Of a stretch of DNA of 5,085 bases, positions 1-5,085 are shown piece by piece (the stretch's first letter is position 1; each line of letters starts with the position of its first letter). The stretch comes from Clostridiales bacterium. GTDB lineage: Bacteria; Bacillota; Clostridia; Oscillospirales; Acutalibacteraceae. The position numbers were made by a program, and so were the translations under genes. The stretch spans positions 1 through 5,085 of the forward strand of contig JAAZGX010000168.1 of NCBI GenBank assembly GCA_012511005.1, given 5' to 3'. The notes under the pieces are model-generated. The model worked only from the letters and a program-made list of their open reading frames with translations, had not been told where the DNA came from and did not search any database.

Positions 1-1739
1 AAAAGCCTATAAGGCTTGCGATATTTGACTATAAAGGCAGTAAAAGCTGGCCTGCATGGGAGCTTACATATAAGGAAATAATGAGAGAACCAAGAGAATA
101 CGCCGCAAACGCAAAGCTTTCGCTTATAGAATTCGGTCCCGCAAGGGCGTCTTTCAAAGTAACAAGGAGCGCGGGTCTGTCAAAGTTTTCGCAAATAGTT
201 TCACTTGATGCATATTCGCCCGTATTATCAGTCTATAACGAGGTTGACTGGCGAAGCACAGCAAGCCTATTAAAGGTCGAATTTCCGCTTTTAGCAGACA
301 ATGAAAAGGCTACATATGACATTGGACTTGGTACGATAAAAAGAGGCAACAACACAGAAAAGCTTTATGAAGTGCCGGCACAACTTTGGGCTGATATTAC
401 AGACAATTCAAACGAGTTTGGCGTATCGGTATTTTCCAATTCAAGAGTAGGCTGGGATAAACCGAATAATAATACATTAAGGCTTACCGTTGTTCATACT
501 CCTTTCTATCCATATCGCTGGGAATGCTCACAACACCTTATGGATTTAGGGCTAAACCGCTTTTCTTTCGGCGTATTCCCGCATAAGGGCGATGTTTCAA
601 ATGATGTGCAATCGGCGGCAGAGTGCTTTAACTCACCGCTTACAGCATTTGTTACAACAAAACATAAGGGCGCATTAGGCAGAGAATATTCATTCGGCAA
701 TATAAGCGATAACTCCGTTATAATCCGTGCAATTAAAAAGGCGCACTATGGCGATAGCATTGTAGTAAGAGTAAACGAGGGTGAGGGCAAGTCGAAAAAA
801 GGCGTTCGCCTTACGCTTGGAAACGGTATTGACTTTGCAAAAGAGCTTGACGGGTGTGAAAATGAAATTGGCAAAGCAACCGTTTCTGACGGCAGTTTAG
901 TGTTTGATATGGAGCCGTTTGCCGTTAAAACATTTGCATTAACATTAAAAGAAAACAAAAAAGCGAAAACGAGAGGCGCCATATCAATAGAGCTGCCGTA
1001 CAACATAACGGCGATTACTCCAAACGATAAAAGATATAATGGCGAGCTTATTGGCAAGGCGTCTATTCCGGCAGAGCTAATTCCCGACAAAATCCTTTGC
1101 GGCGGCGTAGAGTTTAATATAAAGAAAGATGTTAATAACGCCGTAGCGTGTAGCTGCCAAGAGATAATACCGCCAAAAGGCAGTAAAAAACTTTATTTAT
1201 TAGGCTTTTCTGAAAACGGAGACAAGGAAATAAACATAAGGGTTGGCGACGCCGTTTACAATGTAAAGGCGGCGGACTGTTTTGAACATATAGGCAATTG
1301 GGATATGATAGGGCTTAATAAGACCGGTTATATTAAAGAGGATAAATTCGTTTGGAATGCAACTCACATACACGCAAAGGGCAAAGATATTACAGCAAAA
1401 CAGCTTTATACATTTATGTTTGAAGTTCCCCTGTCGTCTGACACGCCTGTTATTCTCCCCGCTAATGAAAGCATAATTATCCTTGCCGCATCTGTCTCTT
1501 TAGATGATAATGAATTTTCCTCTGTAACACAGCTTTATGACAGGCTTGAAAAAAGGCCGTTTGACTATAAGCTTACAGCAAGAGAAATTTTGCAATCAAA
1601 ACCCGCGTCCATAGAAAGAACCGTTCAAAAGTTTCTCAACAGAGAAAAAACAATTACAGCAGAGATACTTACAGTAAACGGCACTATCCAGGTTGCTGAC
1701 GCTTTTTCGGAAATACGCAAGCTTTTCAGCAGAAACTAA
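1..1739 (+). CDS. Alpha-mannosidase, GH38 family, C-terminal part (5' end outside window)
   Basis: The reading frame is open from the left edge (first full codon at base 3) to TAA at 1737-1739, giving 578 residues. GH38 enzymes hydrolyse terminal alpha-mannose residues of glycans; the catalytic N-terminal barrel with its nucleophile Asp lies outside the window. What is visible is the C-terminal beta-sandwich region: ATYDIGLGTIKR (visible residues 103-114), VPAQLWADI (124-132), GWDKPNNNTLRLT (150-162), HTPFYP (165-170) and a late THIHAKG segment near base 1362. These fit the GH38 C-terminal domains. No signal peptide can be judged. The ATG at 81 follows an AAGGA and could pass for a start, but the upstream residues (e.g. 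SWPAWELTY) continue in frame without a stop and look like the same protein, so I treat that Met as internal. Family members are commonly around 900-1,050 residues, so roughly 40% is missing. The gene converges on the cas operon and has no evident functional tie to it. Exact linkage specificity cannot be told. Confidence 0.9.
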   Translation, partial: KPIRLAIFDYKGSKSWPAWELTYKEIMREPREYAANAKLSLIEFGPARASFKVTRSAGLSKFSQIVSLDAYSPVLSVYNEVDWRSTASLLKVEFPLLADNEKATYDIGLGTIKRGNNTEKLYEVPAQLWADITDNSNEFGVSVFSNSRVGWDKPNNNTLRLTVVHTPFYPYRWECSQHLMDLGLNRFSFGVFPHKGDVSNDVQSAAECFNSPLTAFVTTKHKGALGREYSFGNISDNSVIIRAIKKAHYGDSIVVRVNEGEGKSKKGVRLTLGNGIDFAKELDGCENEIGKATVSDGSLVFDMEPFAVKTFALTLKENKKAKTRGAISIELPYNITAITPNDKRYNGELIGKASIPAELIPDKILCGGVEFNIKKDVNNAVACSCQEIIPPKGSKKLYLLGFSENGDKEINIRVGDAVYNVKAADCFEHIGNWDMIGLNKTGYIKEDKFVWNATHIHAKGKDITAKQLYTFMFEVPLSSDTPVILPANESIIILAASVSLDDNEFSSVTQLYDRLEKRPFDYKLTAREILQSKPASIERTVQKFLNREKTITAEILTVNGTIQVADAFSEIRKLFSRN

Positions 1740-1751
1740 AAACAGAGTAAT

Positions 1752-1793
1752 AAACATACAAAACGCACCAAGCTTTGTGCGTTTTGTGTGTTT
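1752..1793. terminator. Long hairpin terminator after the mannosidase gene, possibly bidirectional
   Basis: Bases 1752-1768 pair with 1777-1793 (17 pairs with one G-T wobble); the innermost 11 pairs, 1758-1768 with 1777-1787, are perfect. The loop is 8 bases and contains AAGCTT. The plus-strand 3' arm ends in a T-rich run (1791-1795), and the hairpin begins 12 bases after the mannosidase stop, as expected for an intrinsic terminator. On the minus strand the 3' arm is also T-rich, and a T5 run follows about 10 bases later. It could therefore also stop transcripts of the CRISPR leader and repeat coming from the right, though less typically. Confidence 0.85.
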
Positions 1794-2115
1794 TTGCCTT
1801 ATAGTCCATAGCCCGTAGATAGTTTCAGCTCCAAACGGCGGGAAGCCCAGACTCTACTATTATCCCTCTTTGTTTCTAACAATATCTTTGCCTTTCTTGG
1901 GTTTATTACATACATTGTACTTTCAATAACAAAACGCCCGACGCCTTTAATTAAAGCGTTAGGAGCAGCCCGCACATATAAGTCCACAAGTGTATGGGTA
2001 TAAGAGTTTTAGATGGGAAAATATCAATAAACCCCTGAAATAAAGCCTGTAGCCGTTAACCACAGTAGGGAAGTGGGGTAACCGTATGACAAACAAATAT
2101 TCATCAGTAGTTTTA
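1794..2115. other. Intergenic stretch with no recognisable gene, on the trailer side of the CRISPR repeat
   Basis: I see no convincing gene here. A minus-strand open frame from GTG at 1987 to TAA at 1799 would encode 62 residues (starting MDLYVRAAPNALIKG), but it has no Shine-Dalgarno sequence, starts with GTG and resembles no family I know. A 12-base perfect palindrome, CTTTAATTAAAG, lies at 1945-1956. No second CRISPR repeat, tRNA-like fold or transposase is visible. The stretch may be flanking DNA left after loss of the array, a decayed gene or a mobile-element remnant; the sequence does not decide between these. Confidence 0.5.
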
Positions 2116-2147
2116 ATTTCAATCCACACCCCCGTGCGGGGGGTGAC
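2116..2147 (-). CRISPR. Single type I-C CRISPR repeat (no array visible)
   Basis: Read on the minus strand, this 32-base unit starts GTCACCCC and ends in GTGGATTGAAAT, the characteristic 3' end of type I-C repeats. Its middle forms a 7-bp stem (CACCCCC with GGGGGTG) around a 5-base loop, CGCAC, as expected for crRNA processing by the Cas5 of this subtype. Orientation agrees with the adjacent minus-strand cas2, with the leader on the right and spacers expected to the left. I found no second copy in the roughly 2.1 kb to the left, where a repeat would be due about 34 bases away. It is therefore an isolated repeat, not a working array as seen here. The 32-base limits are set by comparison with known I-C repeats, because no second copy exists to define them. 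Confidence 0.88.
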
Positions 2148-2149
2148 CG

Positions 2150-2189
2150 CAAAATATGCTGAAAAAAATAATAACAATAGCATATTTTG
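2150..2189. repeat. 11-bp inverted repeat directly at the leader-repeat junction
   Basis: CAAAATATGCT (2150-2160) is the exact reverse complement of AGCATATTTTG (2179-2189), with 18 AT-rich bases between. The inner end sits only two bases from the CRISPR repeat. It may be a protein-binding site or leader-anchoring element used in spacer integration, or may fold in the leader RNA. The role is inferred. Confidence 0.7.
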
Positions 2190-2193
2190 TGTT

Positions 2194-2223
2194 TGACAAA
2201 TTATCAGGGTGCTGATAATGTCA
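2194..2223. repeat. Imperfect palindrome in the leader
   Basis: ATTATCAG (2200-2207) pairs perfectly with CTGATAAT (2212-2219) around a 4-base loop, GGTG. Flanking TGAC (2194-2197) can pair with GTCA (2220-2223) after a 2-base bulge, giving 12 pairs in all. This looks like an operator or a small RNA hairpin; no regulator can be named. Confidence 0.65.
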
Positions 2224-2233
2224 GTTTCGTGTT

Positions 2234-2254
2234 AAAAAACACCGTTTTTTGGTG
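2234..2254 (-). terminator. Weak terminator-like element in the leader
   Basis: On the minus strand CACC, AAAAAAC, GGTG and then T6 follow one another, so a 4-bp GC-containing stem precedes a U-run. Alternatively AAAAAAC pairs with GTTTTTT around a 3-base loop. It could stop read-through from cas2 before the repeat, but the stem is short and termination is uncertain. Confidence 0.3.
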
Positions 2255-2294
2255 CGAACGCTGTTCGAAAATTATGTTCGCTTATAGTTCGCAC
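2252..2294. repeat. Dyad with repeated GCGAAC/GTTCGC units in the leader
   Basis: GTGCGAAC (2252-2259) is the exact reverse complement of GTTCGCAC (2287-2294). Between them lie another GTTCG (2263-2267), which also pairs with CGAAC at 2255-2259 in a small hairpin, and a GTTCGC at 2276-2281. The motif GTTCG thus occurs three times in 25 bases. This clustering suggests a multi-site operator or a structured leader RNA just after cas2. Confidence 0.6.
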
Positions 2295-2324
2295 ATTCTT
2301 TATTTTATCATCTGTCTTTACATT

Positions 2325-2354
2325 ATTATACTATTAAGCTTCCCTCAAAGTCAA
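2325..2354 (-). promoter_or_regulatory. Sigma70-type promoter for the CRISPR leader, overlapping the end of cas2
   Basis: On the minus strand TTGACT (2354-2349) and a perfect TATAAT (2330-2325) are separated by 18 bases, close to the ideal housekeeping promoter. The -10 box covers the cas2 stop codon. Transcription would start near 2318 and run through the leader into the repeat, giving a 5' leader RNA of about 170 bases. Chance occurrence in AT-rich DNA remains possible. Confidence 0.55.
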
Positions 2355-2616
2355 CACTTGGTTTCGTGCCTATATGAATGACTTTTTTACTATAATTATT
2401 ACCAAGATTATAAAAACGAAGACTGTCCTCATTTGCGTTGATAATTGATTTTAATTCATTTTGGAGGTTAAGATATTGGCTCCAATCAATGTTACATTCA
2501 AAAACGGAGTTTTGCACCCGTTGCCCATAGGACAGGCATTTTTTTGCCACACGATTCAAACGCCTTCTACCGTCAGGCGATTCGGTTTTCACATCGTATG
2601 TTATTAATACAAGCAT
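2326..2616 (-). CDS. cas2: CRISPR-associated protein Cas2, type I-C
   Basis: This 96-residue protein is the usual length for type I-C Cas2. Cas2 forms the central dimer of the Cas1-Cas2 integrase, which inserts new spacers at the leader end of the array. Visible signatures are the first beta strand with the conserved Asp, LVLITYDV (D8), the GRRRL segment (16-20), GQRVQNSVFEC (31-41), SLRFY (65-69) and the ending GSLIV. Together they are typical of the I-C branch. The ATG at 2616 is preceded by GAGGA at a short spacing and gives the expected N-terminus. It is the last gene of the cas operon, 7 bases after cas1, and is followed by the leader and repeat. No damage is visible, so the protein should be functional. 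Confidence 0.96.
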   Translation of the reverse strand: MLVLITYDVKTESPDGRRRLNRVAKKCLSYGQRVQNSVFECNIDWSQYLNLQNELKSIINANEDSLRFYNLGNNYSKKVIHIGTKPSVDFEGSLIV

Positions 2617-2620
2617 ATGT

Positions 2621-2625
2621 TCCTC
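2621..2625 (-). promoter_or_regulatory. cas2 ribosome binding site overlapping the cas1 stop codon
   Basis: On the minus strand GAGGA at 2625-2621 lies four bases before the cas2 ATG and shares bases with the TGA of cas1 (2626-2624). Ribosomes ending cas1 are thus placed on the cas2 start, suggesting translational coupling of the two integrase subunits. Confidence 0.7.
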
Positions 2626-3652
2626 ACTTCCATAAAAATGGCGGATAAGCTTCTAAATCGCCGCGTATAGTTCTTGCCAATAATAACGCTTGACAGTATG
2701 GGACTAAGCCCCATTCAAGTTTTTCTTTTAAGAACGGGTGAGTTATCTCCTCCTTTTTTCGACTTTGCCATGACGATAGAAAGCTTTTTCGTGCTGTTGA
2801 TGTCAGATGCATGGCGCCGGAGCTTTGCACTTCAAAGTCAGATTCTGCTACCTCATTTCGGTTAATTAAAGATATTACAAATCTGTCTGCAAAATGAGGA
2901 CGCAGTTCTTCCATTAAGTCGAGCGCTAAAGACGCTCTGCCCGGTCTGTCTGCATGCAAAAAGCCGACATAACTATCTAAACCGACCATTTCAAGTGCGT
3001 GGCGGCATTCGCCGGCGAGCAAAGTATAGGCAAAAGACAGCAAAGCGTTAACGGCATCAGTAGGCGGGCGTCTATTTCGTGTTTTGAATGTAAAATATTC
3101 TTTATTCTGCAAAATCAATTCATCAAATGCGGAAAAATAACAGTGTGCTGCGTTACCTTCCGCCGCCCTTAATAAATCTTTATTGTCAATATCAAGAATT
3201 TGCTTTAACTGCTCAGTGATAAACAGACTTTGCTTTTTTAACAGCTTTGCATCTAACCTTAAAGGGTAGTCTCTAATGGCGCGCTCTATTACCCATTTTT
3301 GATTGTGAAGCTTACCGAAAATAAAGTTTTTTGAGTATTCTAACGCGCGGACATCATCGGCAATACGGTATTGCTCCCGCCTTAAAAGCACATTTCCGCT
3401 TGATGGACCGTGAAATGTCCCGTAATATCTTCCGTATTCGCTAAGAAAACTAACAGAAATATTTTGTTTTGCACATTCTCCTAAAAGCTGCGGCGTTGCA
3501 CCGAAATAATTGAAAAGAACGAGTTGCTCCAAGTTTAACAAAGGTACGCGCAACAAGATTTCGCCGTCCTTTTTAACATAGACATTATTTGTTTCAAGGC
3601 TTACTTTAGCATCAGGGTCTGTCACGAATAAGACATTTAATAATTTTCTCAT
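2624..3652 (-). CDS. cas1: CRISPR-associated endonuclease/integrase Cas1, type I-C
   Basis: At 342 residues this has the normal length of a type I-C Cas1. Cas1 is the metal-dependent catalytic subunit of the spacer integrase and joins prespacer ends to the first repeat. The N-terminal beta domain (about residues 1-80) is followed by the helical catalytic domain. Expected metal ligands are present: E165 in RAAEGNAA, H233 in GFLHADRPGR, and the acidic pair D245/E248 in SLALDLMEELRP. The RNRRPPTDAVNALLSFAYTL segment (about 192-211) is also characteristic. The ATG overlaps the cas4 TGA (ATGA) and is served by a GGAGG within the cas4 coding end. It lies between cas4 and cas2, the standard I-C order. 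No frameshift or missing active-site residue is seen, so the gene appears active. Confidence 0.97.
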   Translation of the reverse strand: MRKLLNVLFVTDPDAKVSLETNNVYVKKDGEILLRVPLLNLEQLVLFNYFGATPQLLGECAKQNISVSFLSEYGRYYGTFHGPSSGNVLLRREQYRIADDVRALEYSKNFIFGKLHNQKWVIERAIRDYPLRLDAKLLKKQSLFITEQLKQILDIDNKDLLRAAEGNAAHCYFSAFDELILQNKEYFTFKTRNRRPPTDAVNALLSFAYTLLAGECRHALEMVGLDSYVGFLHADRPGRASLALDLMEELRPHFADRFVISLINRNEVAESDFEVQSSGAMHLTSTARKSFLSSWQSRKKEEITHPFLKEKLEWGLVPYCQALLLARTIRGDLEAYPPFLWK

Positions 3653-4308
3653 AGAATATGCGCCTCCATATATTTTATTACAGAGGTTTTATCCTTTTCT
3701 CCAAGGCTTGGCACGCATAAATCTTTAATACTGCAGCTTTGACAGTGCTTACCCTTACTTGCTTTTGGAGTTGTTTTACGCTCATATAAATCGTGCATTG
3801 ATTTTACAGTATCTGTTAAGGTGTTTCTAAGCTCAGCAGAGAATTCAACAACCTCTCTTCTGCGAGGCTCGCCATAAAAGATTGCACCGCTTGGTATTTT
3901 TGTACAAAGCATTTCTTCAAGGCAAACTGCCTGAGCAGAAAGCTGTAATCTGTCACAATCATCAGCTTTTACTTTGCCCCGTTTGTATTCAACAGGGAAA
4001 GGCGTCCATGTTCCGTCATAGCCTTGAATAGAAATACCATTTTTAGATTTGTGAAATTCAACGATATCGCACTCACCGGAAATGCCAAGCTTGGCAGAGC
4101 GCACCTTTAAGGAGCGAAAAATAATTAAGTCGCCGCGTTTTTCAATAAGGTCACCGTCATGGGCTTTTGTATGCAGTATTTTGCCGGCGGTTGTTAAATA
4201 GTTCTCGCTCCACTGTTCTTCAATGTGAATTAAAGCCCATTGTCGCGGGCAAAAGACATAGTGCTGTATACCGGATATCATCAAATAATCATTTTCGTCG
4301 TAACTCAT
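3649..4308 (-). CDS. cas4: CRISPR-associated exonuclease Cas4, type I-C
   Basis: This 219-residue protein is a RecB-family nuclease with an iron-sulfur cluster. In type I-C, Cas4 works with Cas1 to process prespacers and helps fix PAM choice and spacer orientation. The four cluster cysteines are all present: C20 in YVFCPRQWAL and C189, C192 and C198 near the C-terminus. The nuclease residues are H46 (GKILHTKAH), D81 (GECDIVEF), and E107 and K109 (PVEYKRGK), followed by the QLSAQAVCLEE helix with Q122. The start MSYDENDYLMISGIQHY matches the typical I-C N-terminus. Its ATG overlaps the cas7 TGA, and the sequence upstream has only a weak Shine-Dalgarno, so translation probably depends on coupling to cas7. 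It overlaps cas1 in the same manner. All key residues are intact. Confidence 0.96.
   Translation of the reverse strand: MSYDENDYLMISGIQHYVFCPRQWALIHIEEQWSENYLTTAGKILHTKAHDGDLIEKRGDLIIFRSLKVRSAKLGISGECDIVEFHKSKNGISIQGYDGTWTPFPVEYKRGKVKADDCDRLQLSAQAVCLEEMLCTKIPSGAIFYGEPRRREVVEFSAELRNTLTDTVKSMHDLYERKTTPKASKGKHCQSCSIKDLCVPSLGEKDKTSVIKYMEAHIL
3663..3667 (-). promoter_or_regulatory. cas1 ribosome binding site inside the cas4 coding end
   Basis: Minus-strand GGAGG lies 10 bases upstream of the cas1 ATG at 3652. This strong core supports that start. The spacing is slightly long, and the ATGA overlap with cas4 adds re-initiation as a second route. Confidence 0.65.
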
Positions 4309-5085
4309 TCTTCTATAATTTCAGGAGTAAGCCCCTCAAGAGGATTAACCACTATGCTCCCGCCGGCGTCTACCGTTACACTATTGTGGACTTTCGCGGA
4401 CGAGTATTGACCTGATTTGTTGTTATGCGCAAACCAAACCAATTTTTCAACTTGCATAGAACCGCTTGGACGCGCAGAGGATTCATCTCCCTCAAAAAGT
4501 GAAGTAAGAGCATTTTTTACTTTGTCGGCATCCTCTTGTGAAAAGCCGGTTTTTTCGGCAAGCTGTGGGCTTATGCTGCCATATGTAACATAAACAGCTT
4601 TATTTACCCTGTGTTTCATGCCCATAGTGTCAGACGACTTTTTGCCGTCTTCAGTAGTTTCACTGTTTACAGATTTCGTAATTTGTATTGATTCAACGAT
4701 AACAGGCTCTACACTGAAAGCGGACTGAATAGTAACAGGACCTCTGACTCCTATTGAGACTTCAGCGGTATCTTTACCCTTCTTAAACGCAAAAACTTGA
4801 CCGAAAGCGCGAACATCAAACCATTTATCACATACTTTCTTTGATACTATTTCTTTTGTTTTTTGCTCGTCTTTAGGGAGCGTTGCAAGAAAATCATTAA
4901 AGCGTTCAGAAAGTGACCTTTTACCGTCAACATTATTATCGTCCATCTGTACGAAAATGTCTTCTCCTAATTCCTGTAAACGATTTCTGATTTTTCTTTT
5001 TAAGCATACATCAGAAACTTCTCCTAAACCGTCGCTCGTTGTGCGTGGTCTGTTGCCGCCAAGCGGGTCACCATTTGGATTTGCG
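4305..5085 (-). CDS. cas7: Cas7 (Csd2), type I-C Cascade backbone subunit (5' end outside window)
   Basis: The frame is open to the right edge, giving 259 visible residues ending at TGA (4307-4305). Cas7 polymerises along the crRNA spacer to form the backbone of the type I-C effector complex. The diagnostic N-terminal segment NPNGDPLGGNRPRT is visible near 5083-5040, followed by SDVCLKRKIRNRLQELG. Later come FDVRAFGQVFA, GVRGPVTIQSAFS, the TMGMKHRV segment in the middle and KLVWFAHNNKSGQYSSAKVHNS towards the C-terminus, all typical of Csd2. About 20 residues are missing compared with the usual 280 or so. The ATG at 4946 is internal, since NPNGDP and its neighbours upstream belong to the conserved protein. 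The stop overlaps the cas4 start in ATGA. In standard I-C order cas8c, cas5 and cas3 should lie to the right. Confidence 0.96.
   Translation of the reverse strand, partial: ANPNGDPLGGNRPRTTSDGLGEVSDVCLKRKIRNRLQELGEDIFVQMDDNNVDGKRSLSERFNDFLATLPKDEQKTKEIVSKKVCDKWFDVRAFGQVFAFKKGKDTAEVSIGVRGPVTIQSAFSVEPVIVESIQITKSVNSETTEDGKKSSDTMGMKHRVNKAVYVTYGSISPQLAEKTGFSQEDADKVKNALTSLFEGDESSARPSGSMQVEKLVWFAHNNKSGQYSSAKVHNSVTVDAGGSIVVNPLEGLTPEIIEE

Larger units (their letters stand above)
2148..2325 (-). promoter_or_regulatory. CRISPR leader between cas2 and the lone repeat
   Basis: These 178 bases lie between the cas2 stop codon and the repeat. They are AT-rich and carry no gene; the short open frames crossing them lack start signals. 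Position and composition fit the leader, the DNA where Cas1-Cas2 recognise the first repeat and from which the array is transcribed leftwards. The leader carries three separate inverted repeats and a weak terminator-like element, listed individually. Its function is inferred from position. Confidence 0.75.

Noticed and set aside
81..83. ATG with AAGGA upstream as the true mannosidase start
   Set aside because: The frame continues open to the window edge with plausible protein sequence, and a start here would leave the protein without its catalytic domain.
1920..1951. Possible degenerate second repeat (TTTCAAT at 1921-1927)
   Set aside because: Only the seven-base TTTCAAT agrees; the GC stem does not match, and the distance does not fit a regular repeat-spacer period.
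1799..1987. 62-codon minus-strand frame starting with GTG
   Set aside because: No Shine-Dalgarno sequence, no recognisable domain and no clear coding style; recorded only within the intergenic feature.
1959..2183. 74-codon open frame on the minus strand through the repeat
   Set aside because: Its PRTGVWIEI portion is just the translated CRISPR repeat, a well-known false ORF; no ribosome binding site and no family resemblance elsewhere.
2193..2219. Plus-strand promoter TTGACA with GATAAT
   Set aside because: The gap is only 15 bases, no plus-strand gene follows, and the bases are better explained by the palindrome.
2187..2381. 64-codon plus-strand frame in the leader
   Set aside because: Runs into the antisense of cas2, across leader inverted repeats, with no start signal.
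4944..4946. ATG at 4946 as the cas7 start
   Set aside because: The conserved NPNGDP segment of Cas7 lies upstream in the same frame, so this Met is internal.

Overview
The window holds the end of a carbohydrate-degradation gene and, facing it, the downstream half of a type I-C CRISPR-Cas locus. Moderate AT-richness, the codon style and the closeness of the proteins to clostridial families suggest an anaerobic Firmicute, probably a gut or other host-associated Clostridia. This is inferred from general resemblance, not from a marker gene.

Layout. Bases 1-1739 (+) are the C-terminal part of a glycoside hydrolase family 38 alpha-mannosidase whose start lies left of the window. A long hairpin at 1752-1793 ends it and may also stop transcripts arriving from the right. 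Bases 1794-2115 hold no gene I can recognise. A single type I-C CRISPR repeat lies at 2116-2147 (minus-strand orientation). To its right is an AT-rich leader (2148-2325) with several inverted repeats, then cas2, cas1, cas4 and cas7, all on the minus strand. The cas7 start runs off the right edge; cas8c, cas5 and cas3 would be expected beyond it.

How the genes work together. Transcription runs right to left: cas7 (Cascade backbone), cas4 (nuclease that trims prespacers and helps select the PAM), then cas1 and cas2 (spacer integrase). The cas genes are tightly coupled: ATGA overlaps at cas7/cas4 and cas4/cas1, and a 7-base gap at cas1/cas2 in which the cas2 ribosome binding site overlaps the cas1 stop codon. 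A good sigma70-type promoter covers the cas2 stop codon and could transcribe the leader and repeat independently.

The most notable point is that an apparently intact adaptation module and leader adjoin only one repeat, with no second repeat in the 2.1 kb to its left. The array is therefore either lost or collapsed, still naive, or an assembly artefact. I see no clearly new system here. The points worth a second look are the lone repeat, the structured leader and the unexplained stretch beyond the repeat.
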